Below are positions 56,135-64,000 of a stretch of 64,000 bases of DNA, piece after piece. A program made the translations under genes and the position numbers. The DNA is taken from positions 89,133-153,132 of the forward strand of contig JAJDBF010000029.1 of the NCBI GenBank assembly GCA_029261535.1, given 5' to 3'. The first letter of the stretch is position 1, and each line of letters begins with the position of its first letter. Source of the stretch: Nitrospinaceae bacterium (GTDB taxonomy: Bacteria > Nitrospinota > Nitrospinia > Nitrospinales > Nitrospinaceae). The notes below the pieces were generated by a model. It worked only from the letters and a program-made list of their open reading frames with translations. It did not search any database and had not been told where the DNA came from.

Positions 56135-56998
56135 TCAGTCTTTAAATATTTTCTGATTTTCCTTGCGGTCTTCCTCCAGAATTTTATCCCAGTCGCGCTT
56201 GATGACCTCAGCTTCCAGGAATTCCTGGTAGATATTTTTCGCCAGTTCTTTTCGGTCAACGCCTTCCGGTGCCACCTGAATATCCAATTGCCCGAGAGCC
56301 ATATCAAAATCCCGATCCATCAAGGCGGCGGGGTCCATGCTGTATTCCTTGAGGGCCTGTTTGATGGTGGCGGGATCGCTACGGAACCGTCGCGCAACCT
56401 CGTTGATGTTGGACGGCTTGTAACCGCGATCCTGGGTGATTCCCAGATGATAGGCACAGAACAGCTCAAAAGGTTCGATGTCAGCGGTGAGTTTTTTGAG
56501 TCCAGAAGGACGCGGAACGTCTGCATCCACCACCGGTAGAGACGTGCTGTGGGTTTGGGTGGTTGTGACAGGAGGTTTCTCTGCCGGTGCGGGCCGGTTG
56601 CCGTTACCATTGCCGTTGGCGTTGGCAGAAGGCGGAGTGAAAGGGCGGCTCTTGAACTGGCGTTCGTTTGAAGAGTTGCGCGAACCGCCAAAACGGTTGT
56701 TCTGCTGACCCGACCGTGGCGGCCTGCCATTGCTCTGGTTCCTGTCCTGACTTGGTCGACGGTTGGTCTGGCTGTTGCTGTCCCTTTGCCCGGGTTTGCT
56801 ATTGCCCATGGGAATATGGGAGGTCAAAGTATCAGACGTTGGTTTCATCCACATTTCGGTGGCTTGTTTATTTTGCGAACGGTTCGGACCGCGATGCCGA
56901 TTCGCCTGTGCAGGCGGTTTGGGGTTTCGGCTCTGCGCGTTACGGGGTTGTTGATGAGACCTTCTGCGGCCATTATTGGAGTGAGATGGCTTTTTCAA
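56135..56998 (-). CDS. Protein with long disordered Asn/Gln/Arg-rich region and a conserved-looking C-terminal domain
   Basis: Of 287 residues, the first 170 are low-complexity and basic, dominated by N, Q, R, S and P, with a short NANGNGNGN stretch. The C-terminal part (about 175-287) is ordered: EPFELFCAYHLGITQDRGYK, then INEVARRFRSDPATIKQALK and KNIYQEFLEAEVIKRDWDKI. The middle of it reads like a helix-turn-helix or small helical domain. No family is recognised. The composition resembles RNA-binding or condensate-forming proteins. It lies between dacB and pepF. Confidence 0.65.
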   Translation of the reverse strand: MKKPSHSNNGRRRSHQQPRNAQSRNPKPPAQANRHRGPNRSQNKQATEMWMKPTSDTLTSHIPMGNSKPGQRDSNSQTNRRPSQDRNQSNGRPPRSGQQNNRFGGSRNSSNERQFKSRPFTPPSANANGNGNGNRPAPAEKPPVTTTQTHSTSLPVVDADVPRPSGLKKLTADIEPFELFCAYHLGITQDRGYKPSNINEVARRFRSDPATIKQALKEYSMDPAALMDRDFDMALGQLDIQVAPEGVDRKELAKNIYQEFLEAEVIKRDWDKILEEDRKENQKIFKD

Positions 56999-57062
56999 AA
57001 CACAATCCTTTATTCGTGGGGGTTAAAAAAACTCGGCGTTGGTGTCCCTTTAAGGGACGGGG

Positions 57063-58871
57063 TCATTTGAGCAGTGATTCCAATTGATCGACCAGTCCGG
57101 TGAATGTGTCCAGCGCCGTTTCGACGGGTTCCGGGGTGCTCATATCCACACCGGCGTCCTTCAGTAATTCGATGGGAAATTTTGACCCACCGCTTTTCAG
57201 GAAGTTCAGGTAGGCTTCCTGTTCCGTCGCGCCGCCCTTGAGGACCCGTTCGGCCAGGGCATAGGCGGCGGAAATTCCCGTCGCGTACTTATAAACATAA
57301 AACCCGAAATAAAAATGCGGGATGCGGAAACATTCCAGGTCGAGCTCCGGATCAAGCTGTACACCGGGACCGAAATATTGCTCCAGCAGTTTATGGTAAC
57401 GCTCTTGAAATGCATCGGCGGTGAGCGGTTCGCCCGCTTCCGCCGCGGCATAGATTTGATATTCGAATTCGGCAAACATGGTTTGGCGAATGAGGGTGCC
57501 GCGGAGATTATCAATTTCCCGACAGACAAGATAAATGCGCATCTCCTGACTGATGTCCTGGCTCAGAAAATGCCGGGTCAGCAGGGCTTCGTTAAATGTT
57601 GAGGCCACTTCGGCCACAAAAATAGTGTAATCCGCATACAGGTAAGGCTGGTTGGCCTTGGAAAAATGCGAGTGCATGGAGTGACCCGCTTCGTGCGCCA
57701 GCGTGTACACGCTGTTGATATTGTCGTCCACATAGTTCATCAGAATGAACGGATTGGAATCATAACAGCCGGAGGAGTAAGCACCACTGCGCTTGCCAGA
57801 ATTTTCATAGCGGTCGACCCAGCGGTCGTCGAGCAACCCTTGCCGGACGGTGGCTCCATATTCTCCGCCCAGAGGTTGCAGGGCGGTGGTGATTTCATCC
57901 ACCGCTTCCTCAAAGGGCATGTTCCATTGACAATCCTTTACCAGCGTAACATGAGTGTCGTAAATGTGAAGGGTATCCAGTTCCAGTACGCGTTTCCTCA
58001 ATTCAAAATATCGATACAAGGGGGCTCGCTTGCGGTGGACGGCCTCGATGAGATTGTCATAAACAGTTACGGGAATGTTCTCGGCAAACAACGCCTGTTC
58101 CCGCGCGCTCGGGAATTTTCGGGCGCGGGTAAAAAATAAATCTTTCTTGAGACTGCCGCCAAGCAAACTGGCCAGCGTGTGACGATGTGACTCATAAGAC
58201 TTGAAAAATGTCTGGAAGGCCTGCTTGCGTATCGACCGGTCCTGCCGCTGGAGCAGGCTTATGAAATTGCCATGAGTGAGGGTGATGTCGCTCCCGTCTT
58301 CATCCTGAATCGTGCCAAAAGTCAGGTCGGCATTGTCCAACATGCTGAACGTGTTGCCGGGAGTCCGGCCCATTTCCGAGGCCGCCGCCAGCAGGGCTTC
58401 TTCTTTTGTTGACAACGTATGCGCCCGGTAGCGCAACTGCCGCTCAAGCGACAAACGATAAAATTTAAGCTCCGGGTCGGCAAGATAGCCTGCGATGGTG
58501 TCTTCAGGAATGGCCATGATTTCCGACAGGATGAAACTGCGTGCCTGCTGATAGCCGGTGAGGAGCGTCATCGACTTTTCAAAATTTGCCTGTTGCAAAG
58601 AGTCGGTCTTGTCTTCATCCGACCGCAAGTGGGCGAAGGTGTAGACCTTGTCCAGGATGCGCGAGAAATTCATGTCGAATTCCAGACAGGCTTTCAAACT
58701 CGCTACCGATTCCCCAAGGGTTCCTTTAAAGGCCGCATAATCCTGCAACTGGGAGCCGAGGGAACTCAATTCCGCTTCCCAGGCCTGGGAAGAAGCGTAG
58801 AGCCCGTCCAGGTCCCAGGTGTTTTGTTCCCGGACCTTATCGCGCGTCAGTATTTCCATTGAGGTAGTCAT
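57063..58871 (-). CDS. pepF: Oligoendopeptidase F
   Basis: The 602-residue protein is an M3B metallopeptidase. The zinc motif HEAGH is visible in YTLAHEAGHSMHSHFSKA, followed by the family-typical YTIFVAEVASTFNE with the third ligand Glu. The N-terminal half (EQNTWDLDGLYASSQAWEAE) matches PepF. It cleaves short peptides in the cytoplasm. The ATG at 58869-58871 is used; an ATG 12 bases on is an alternative. The upstream spacer toward valS holds a 37-bp tandem repeat. Confidence 0.94.
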   Translation of the reverse strand: MTTSMEILTRDKVREQNTWDLDGLYASSQAWEAELSSLGSQLQDYAAFKGTLGESVASLKACLEFDMNFSRILDKVYTFAHLRSDEDKTDSLQQANFEKSMTLLTGYQQARSFILSEIMAIPEDTIAGYLADPELKFYRLSLERQLRYRAHTLSTKEEALLAAASEMGRTPGNTFSMLDNADLTFGTIQDEDGSDITLTHGNFISLLQRQDRSIRKQAFQTFFKSYESHRHTLASLLGGSLKKDLFFTRARKFPSAREQALFAENIPVTVYDNLIEAVHRKRAPLYRYFELRKRVLELDTLHIYDTHVTLVKDCQWNMPFEEAVDEITTALQPLGGEYGATVRQGLLDDRWVDRYENSGKRSGAYSSGCYDSNPFILMNYVDDNINSVYTLAHEAGHSMHSHFSKANQPYLYADYTIFVAEVASTFNEALLTRHFLSQDISQEMRIYLVCREIDNLRGTLIRQTMFAEFEYQIYAAAEAGEPLTADAFQERYHKLLEQYFGPGVQLDPELDLECFRIPHFYFGFYVYKYATGISAAYALAERVLKGGATEQEAYLNFLKSGGSKFPIELLKDAGVDMSTPEPVETALDTFTGLVDQLESLLK

Positions 58872-58913
58872 TAACTAAAGAGAACCATAAATAATTCGAT
58901 ACCGTTCTATTGG

Positions 58914-59080
58914 ACAACTTGTTTTGCAGTGCAATTTAATCTTTTTACTGGCAACTTGTTCCGCCGAACCACTCAATCATTTCGTGGACCTTTTGTTTTG
59001 CCTAACAACCAAATATTTCACATGCAACCTGTTTTACCGGACAATCAAATATTTATTTGGGCAACTCACTCGGTTTTGTT
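58914..59080. repeat. Degenerate 37-bp tandem repeat (four units and a partial fifth)
   Basis: Unit starts are at 58914, 58951, 58988, 59024 and 59061, thus 37, 37, 36 and 37 bp apart. The units share GCAACTTGTTTTGCC-like beginnings and ACAATCAAATATTT-like ends, with much divergence in the first two. There is no spacer between units, so it is not a CRISPR. It lies immediately upstream of pepF and downstream of valS (58872-59204), and nothing else is visible in that spacer. Confidence 0.65.
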
Positions 59081-59204
59081 TTTAAGCTGATCTGATGGGT
59101 CGGTCATTTACCGGTCCCGGAGTCCGCAGGCCAATCATTATTTTTCCAGGGCCACGGAATATTTTGCGTCAATTTCAAAAATGAATAGGATGGAATATCG
59201 TCAC

Positions 59205-61868
59205 TCAAGACAGTGAGGAAATTGCCCGCTCAATCGTTTCTAAATGTGTTTGGAGTTTGGCTTGTTTTTCAGACAGGACTTCCAGGCGCTGTCGGTCTTT
59301 ATCGATGACTTCGGGAGGTGCCTTTTTGATAAACTCCACATTGGATAGTTTCTTATTAATATTTATGAAGTCTTTTTCAATTTTTTTCAACTCTTTTTCC
59401 AGTCTCTTCTTTTCTTCGTCAAAATCCATCAATCCTTTTAGGTCAACATGTCCCTCAATTGTACCATCAACAAACGTCGCTGAAACCTTTGGTTTTTCTT
59501 TATCATTTCCCAGGTGAAGCACCTCGACCCGAGCTAACTTCTTGATATATTGACTCGAATTCTCAATGGCAGTCAGGGTCTCAGCGACTTCGCAATGTAT
59601 AGTTACCTTCAGTGTCTGTTTAGGACTCAGATTCATTTCGCCGCGAATATTCCGAATTCCATTAATCACTCCCATCAAAATATTCATGCGGGATTCCGTG
59701 TCGATGGAAGTATTTTCCGGATTCGGTGTCGGATAGGGAGCGGTCATGATGCTGTCACCTTCGGCCCCGGCCGGCAGTTTTTGCCAGATCTCTTCGGTGA
59801 TGAAAGGCATAAACGGATGCAGAAGTTTCAGGCTCGCTTCCAGAACATGCACCAGTACGTTTTGCGCGACCCGTTTTTCCGGACCCTCCGAAAACAGTCG
59901 TGACTTTGAAAGTTCAATGTACCAGTCGCAAAACTCGTTCCAGATAAATTTATAAATTGCCTGCGCCGCCTCGTTGAATTTGAACTGGGTGAGGGCGCAT
60001 TCGACATCGGCGATGGTGGCGTTGAGCCGACTCAGAATCCAGCGGTCGGCAAGCGTCCGCTCATCTGATTTTTCCAGGGCACAGGTGCCGTCATAGCCTT
60101 CGAGGTTCATGAAGGCGAAGCGCGAGGCGTTCCACAGTTTGTTGCAGAAATTGCGATAACCGTCGATGCGGTCTTCGTCCAGTTTGATATCGCGTCCCTG
60201 TGCGGCAAACGCGGCCAGCGTAAATCGCAGGGCATCGGTGCCGTAACGCTCCATCATCACCAAGGGATCGATGACGTTGCCCTTGGTCTTGCTCATCTTG
60301 GCACCTTCGGCATCGCGGATCAGGGCGTGGATGTAAACATCCTTAAAGGGGACATCGTCCATGAATTTCAATCCCATCATAATCATCCGCGCCACCCAGA
60401 AAAACAAAATATCAAATCCGGTACACATCACAGAGGTGGGGTAAAACCGTTTGAGGGATTCAGTTTGATCCGGCCAGCCGAGTGTAGAGAACGGCCACAG
60501 GGCGGAACTGAACCAGGTGTCGAGCACATCGGTCTCACGGATCAGGTCGGTGCCCCCGCAGGAACAACAAGCGGTCGGGTCTTCTCTGGCGACGGTAAAT
60601 GTTTCGCACCCGTTGCAATGCCACGCCGGAATCTGATGACCCCACCAGATCTGGCGCGAGATACACCAGTCGCGGATGTTTTCCATCCAGTTAAAGTAAG
60701 TGTTTTCCCAAAATTGAGGAACGATTTTGATGCGACCACTTTTGACGGCTTCGATTGCAGGTTCCGCCAGCGGTTTGGTTTTGACGAACCATTGTTTGGA
60801 TAGATAAGGCTCAACCACCGTGCGACAGCGGTAGCAGTGCCCGACCTTATGCACATGGTCTTCAATCTTGACCAGCAGATCCTGAGTTTCAAGATCTTTC
60901 ACGACATTGTCGCGTGCTTCGGTGCGGTCTTGCCCGGCGTAGGCACCGCCTTCGGCGTTGATGCGGGCAGAGGTGTCCATGACATTGATCGAAGGCAGTC
61001 CGTGCCGTTTTCCAATTTCAAAATCGTTCGGGTCGTGTGCTGGCGTGACTTTTAGAGCACCGGTGCCAAATTCGGTGTCGACATACGCGTCGAGGATGAC
61101 CGGAATTTCACGGCCCAAAAGTGGCAGAATAACCGTTTTGCCATGATGCGCCGTGTGCCGCGCATCATCAGGATTGACCGCCACCGCTGTGTCGCCCAAC
61201 AGGGTTTCAGGCCGGGTGGTGGCGACGATCAACTCGCCGGTGCCATCTTTGAAACGGTAACGGATGTGATACAGCTTGCCCGGTTTTTCCTCGTGCTCGA
61301 CTTCAAGATCAGACAACGCCGTGTGACAGCGTGGACACCAGTTGATGATGTAGTCGCCTTTGTAGATCAACCCCTGTTCGTAGAGAGTGACGAAAACTTC
61401 GCGCACCGCTTTCGATAATCCCTCGTCCATGGTGAAACGATCGCGTTCCCAGTCGAGGGTGCACCCGAGTCGGCGCAACTGTTTGGTGATGGTGCCGCCG
61501 GATTCCTCGCGCCATTTCCAGACGCGCTCGATAAATTGCTCGCGCCCGATGTCGTGCCGGGTCGTGCCTTCTGCATGCAGTTGGCGTTCGACCACATTCT
61601 GCGTGGCGATGCCAGCGTGATCGGTGCCCGGTTGCCAGAGCGTGCTGAAACCGGACATGCGTTTCCAGCGCGCCAGAATGTCTTGCAACGTATTGTTGAA
61701 GGCGTGGCCGATGTGCAGGGAGCCGGTGATATTGGGCGGCGGAATCGCCATGGAAAAAGTTTTGCCGGGACGCGTCTCATCGCCATGGGCCAGGCGGTTC
61801 TCGTCCCAGAACTGAATCCAGCGTTCCTCGACGTTTTCTGGGTCGTATTGTTTGTCCAGTTGAATCAT
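59205..61868 (-). CDS. valS: Valyl-tRNA synthetase
   Basis: The 887-residue protein is full length for the bacterial class I enzyme. The HIGH motif is in PPPNITGSLHIGHAF (about 43-57), the KMSKS motif appears as KMSKTKGN, and the editing domain contains VVATTRPETLLGDTAVAV-like sequence (IVATTRPETLLGDTAVAVNP). The paired cysteines CNGC and CCSC (middle) suggest a zinc knuckle. The last 70 residues form the coiled coil typical of ValRS. It charges tRNA-Val. Confidence 0.98.
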   Translation of the reverse strand: MIQLDKQYDPENVEERWIQFWDENRLAHGDETRPGKTFSMAIPPPNITGSLHIGHAFNNTLQDILARWKRMSGFSTLWQPGTDHAGIATQNVVERQLHAEGTTRHDIGREQFIERVWKWREESGGTITKQLRRLGCTLDWERDRFTMDEGLSKAVREVFVTLYEQGLIYKGDYIINWCPRCHTALSDLEVEHEEKPGKLYHIRYRFKDGTGELIVATTRPETLLGDTAVAVNPDDARHTAHHGKTVILPLLGREIPVILDAYVDTEFGTGALKVTPAHDPNDFEIGKRHGLPSINVMDTSARINAEGGAYAGQDRTEARDNVVKDLETQDLLVKIEDHVHKVGHCYRCRTVVEPYLSKQWFVKTKPLAEPAIEAVKSGRIKIVPQFWENTYFNWMENIRDWCISRQIWWGHQIPAWHCNGCETFTVAREDPTACCSCGGTDLIRETDVLDTWFSSALWPFSTLGWPDQTESLKRFYPTSVMCTGFDILFFWVARMIMMGLKFMDDVPFKDVYIHALIRDAEGAKMSKTKGNVIDPLVMMERYGTDALRFTLAAFAAQGRDIKLDEDRIDGYRNFCNKLWNASRFAFMNLEGYDGTCALEKSDERTLADRWILSRLNATIADVECALTQFKFNEAAQAIYKFIWNEFCDWYIELSKSRLFSEGPEKRVAQNVLVHVLEASLKLLHPFMPFITEEIWQKLPAGAEGDSIMTAPYPTPNPENTSIDTESRMNILMGVINGIRNIRGEMNLSPKQTLKVTIHCEVAETLTAIENSSQYIKKLARVEVLHLGNDKEKPKVSATFVDGTIEGHVDLKGLMDFDEEKKRLEKELKKIEKDFININKKLSNVEFIKKAPPEVIDKDRQRLEVLSEKQAKLQTHLETIERAISSLS

Positions 61869-62105
61869 AAGAGAAATAATTGAAAGGGACAGTGTCCCTA
61901 AAGTTGCCGTGAAAATCTAATATCGGTTGAAAAGATTTTAGAAGAAGAAAGGCACTCGGCGAATTCTGATTGATCTTAAGCAGGGGCGCATTGTACAGCG
62001 GTCTACCCGGTCAGCAAACATATATTTTTTTGTGGGTCATGCCACAATTAAGAGAGCATTGCGTAAGTGCTTTTTGAAAGACTGAAAAGCGGAGGTCGCA
62101 ACCTG

Positions 62106-62219
62106 TTCAAGAACGCTACTCGCGTTCTTGAATGTGACACATAAAATCAACGAACTGTCATTCTGAGCCACAGCGAAGAATCTCGCCTTTGCTCTTGATT
62201 TTTGAGTTATGCAAAGGCC
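62106..62219. repeat. REP-like hairpin and MITE-like left end upstream of valS
   Basis: TTCAAGAACGC-TACTC-GCGTTCTTGAA (62106-62132) is a perfect 11-bp stem. It is followed by TGTCATTCTGA (62156) and AGCGAAGAATCTCGCCTTTG up to GAGTTATGCAAAGGCC (62219). The rest of 61869-62243 shows nothing. Confidence 0.8.
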
Positions 62220-62243
62220 TCACAACTTTGAGGGGCAAGCATT

Positions 62244-63680
62244 TCAAGCTTGGTGCGTCTTGCGGATTTCCTGAATTTCCTGGCGGATGATATCGCGGAT
62301 AATATCTGGTGCCATTTCCTGAACGACCTCGCGCACCACCTGGTTGACCTGTTCGGAGATTCCCGAAAGCTCTTTTTTCAGGTTGCGGTCGAGGCCTGCT
62401 TCGAGTACCCGCGCCGCATGCTGGACCATGGCCTCGGTCATGTGTTCCTCACTAAACCCAGGGCCGGGTTCGTTTGGTTTCCGAGCCGACGGTGCTACCG
62501 GGCTACCGGATTTCTTTGCCAGAAAGGCTTGGCTTTCCTGGATGAGATCGGGCGTGGCATCGCTACTGGCACTCACAGGTTCCATTGGCGGGGCAGGCGG
62601 GGCGGTGTCCCGGTTGACTTCACTGACCGCTTGAAAGGCGTGCTCCAGATCTTCTGCCGGATCCGGATCGCGGCGCGGTTCTCCAATAATAAAATCGGGA
62701 GAAGACGCGTCATGTTCTTCTTGCTCAATTTGCACGATGGGTGCGGAATCGATGTTGCCCGTTTCGGTTATCATTGTATTTACTGCCTCGGGTTGGCGGT
62801 CGCCTGCAGGCTCAGTATCAGGGGGCATGGTGGATTCGTCAAAGTCGGACATGTGATCATCTGTCAGTAAATAGGAGAATTCACTTTCTTCTTCGGCTTC
62901 GGTTTCAGGTGCCGCCTCCACTGCGACTTCCTCCGCCTCTGGTTCGGGTTCAGGTTTTGCCGGTTCCGTCAAGTCTGCTTCACTTAAAGAAACAGTTTCA
63001 GGCTCTTCGTTTTCGGGTACCTGTTCGGGTGCCTGTTCATCGGTTGTCATGTCGTCTGCGCTCAATTGCATAGCCGGTTCGGTTTCTGTTTTCTCCTCGA
63101 CCGGTGTCTCATCTAAAAGTTCGTTGATGAGTTCATCCGGTGACAATCCAATAGCCTCGGAGTCGTCCGGGTTTTCCATATCGTCTGCGGACAGGGAAAA
63201 TGTGGGAGCCGGTTCGTTGTCTTCCATATCATCAGCGGAAAGATCGAACGGAGCGACTTCCGGCTCAGTGGTCGATTCTTCTTCGATGATATCCAGCGTG
63301 TTGGGGATGCCTTCCCCGGATAACATTTTTTGAACTTTGGAAACGATGTCTTCCGACTTGAACGGTTTTGACAGATGATCTTCCGCCGCGCAGGCCTCGA
63401 AGGCTTGATTGTCGAACTCTTCAAAATCGCTGGAGAGCAAAAGGACCCACCGCTTCTGGTGCTCGGCGGAGCTTTTGATTTTCCGGCTCAGTTCAAAGCC
63501 GGACATGCCCGGCAATTCAACATCTGCCATAACGATGTCGGGATTCAGTGTTCCCAGCATCTCCCAGGCTTCCTTACCGTTGGCAACACCCTCAACTGCT
63601 ATGTCCTCGTTTGCAAATGCCAGGGCCACGATTTTCTGGATGGTGGGGCTGTCGTCGGCGACCAGGATTCTGGAGGTCAT
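62244..63680 (-). CDS. Response regulator with long acidic repeat linker
   Basis: The start ATG (63678-63680) begins a canonical receiver MTSRILVADDSPTIQKIVAL; a longer frame upstream is repeat DNA. The receiver (1 to about 122) has acidic D9/D10, phosphorylation site D53 (IVMADVELPG) and SKPF. Then follows about 270 residues of Glu/Pro/Ser-rich linker with the recurring peptide LSADDM (three times) and variants LSPDEL, LSEADL and LTDDHM, and finally an ordered helical end (about 410-478, EEHMTEAMVQHAARVLEAGL...). It resembles FrzZ/AglZ-like deltaproteobacterial regulators in layout. The output partner is unknown. Confidence 0.82.
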   Translation of the reverse strand: MTSRILVADDSPTIQKIVALAFANEDIAVEGVANGKEAWEMLGTLNPDIVMADVELPGMSGFELSRKIKSSAEHQKRWVLLLSSDFEEFDNQAFEACAAEDHLSKPFKSEDIVSKVQKMLSGEGIPNTLDIIEEESTTEPEVAPFDLSADDMEDNEPAPTFSLSADDMENPDDSEAIGLSPDELINELLDETPVEEKTETEPAMQLSADDMTTDEQAPEQVPENEEPETVSLSEADLTEPAKPEPEPEAEEVAVEAAPETEAEEESEFSYLLTDDHMSDFDESTMPPDTEPAGDRQPEAVNTMITETGNIDSAPIVQIEQEEHDASSPDFIIGEPRRDPDPAEDLEHAFQAVSEVNRDTAPPAPPMEPVSASSDATPDLIQESQAFLAKKSGSPVAPSARKPNEPGPGFSEEHMTEAMVQHAARVLEAGLDRNLKKELSGISEQVNQVVREVVQEMAPDIIRDIIRQEIQEIRKTHQA

Positions 63681-63843
63681 AAGGCTTTGATAATTTTCAG
63701 GAGAGTGTGGAAAAGACTTCTTAACCATTTGAATGATAACACATAAAAGGCGATATTTGAAAAGTCGGGGGGCGGGGGCTTTAGAAATTGCGGGGTCATC
63801 AGGCGTTTGATTTCTAAAACAGTTTTGACGCAGACGCAGTGTC

Positions 63844-63866
63844 CAAGAACGCGAATAGCGTTCTTG
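63844..63866. repeat. REP-like hairpin near the window end
   Basis: AAGAACGC (63845-63852), loop GAATA, GCGTTCTT (63858-63865), followed by GAACAGGTGTGACAGGAAGT, which also follows the copy at 36621-36649. The final 64 bp to 64000 have no visible feature. Confidence 0.8.
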
Positions 63867-64000
63867 AACAGGTGTGACAGGAAGTTCTTGAGCGAACGCT
63901 CCGCCCAAGGTCCTCCGTTGACCGGGGTCAGGGGGGCGCAACTTGCAGAATCAGATTAAGGGGCCGGGACCACCGCCACCCATGAAAGAGGGCCTTGTCC

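Noticed and set aside
58914..59080. CRISPR array
   Set aside because: Units are contiguous with no unique spacers, the sequence is strongly degenerate and no cas genes exist nearby.

Overview
The window is a moderately GC-rich chromosomal segment of a Gram-negative, diderm bacterium. Support comes from the peptidoglycan genes (mtgA, mpl, a PBP4-type dacB, an amidase), a PagL-like lipid A deacylase, several lipoproteins and a squalene-hopene cyclase with an HpnN-like hopanoid transporter. The DUF6178-like protein, the UPF0182 protein, the hopanoid pair and the signalling proteins suggest the deltaproteobacterial / Nitrospinota-like sphere. This is a judgement from remembered family distribution, not a search result. 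No rRNA, tRNA, CRISPR array, prophage or plasmid backbone is visible.

Layout. 1-4.6 kb: a truncated spore-photoproduct-lyase-like radical SAM gene, then an M23 peptidase, mtgA and an RlmI-like rRNA methyltransferase. 4.6-5.4 kb: a possible structured RNA and a lysine-rich histone-H1-like repeat protein with its own promoter. 5.4-11 kb: a YfiH-type purine phosphorylase, a multi-PAS histidine kinase coupled to a single-domain receiver, and a DUF6178-like protein. 11-15 kb: purH, a receiver with a lost phosphorylation site and a membrane protein. 14.7-21.6 kb: a HAMP-only membrane protein coupled to an M48 protease, an SH3b protein, amidase, nadK, a bifunctional nuclease, an ECF sigma/anti-sigma pair and pagL. 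21.9-27.2 kb: an HpnN-like RND transporter, an AT-rich possible DUF4279 gene and an aldolase/SDR fusion. 27.3-32 kb: purS-purQ-purL-purF. 32-34.5 kb: an accessory patch with a pilin-like membrane protein between two copies of a gene remnant, then an IS110-family element with a structured non-coding end. 34.6-40.5 kb: shc, rplM-rpsI, argC-argJ. 40.8-52.5 kb: lipoproteins, UPF0182, a redoxin, a radical SAM gene, mpl, gph, and a beta-lactamase-fold-like lipoprotein without its metal site. 52.9-64 kb: an adenosine-kinase-like gene, dacB, an intrinsically disordered protein, pepF, valS and a receiver protein with a long acidic linker.

How genes fit together. Purine synthesis (purH, purSQLF, the salvage-type YfiH protein, adenosine kinase), arginine synthesis (argC-argJ), envelope construction and recycling (mtgA, dacB, mpl, amidase, M23 peptidase) and hopanoid production and transport (shc, hpnN-like) are the clear themes.

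The most distinctive property is the intergenic DNA. Many spacers longer than about 150 bp are mosaics of a few dispersed repeat families: a MITE-like element with ends TGTCATTCTGA/TCAGAATGACA, a REP-like hairpin AAGAACGC-N5-GCGTTCTT, a CTTCGACAGGCTCAGGG module and CCACC/GGTGG modules. The spacer between pepF and valS instead holds a degenerate 37-bp tandem repeat. I did not find one obviously new multi-gene system. The strongest leads are the repeat mosaic, the IS110 structured RNA region, the pilin-like insertion between remnant copies, and several regulators or enzymes that have lost catalytic residues.
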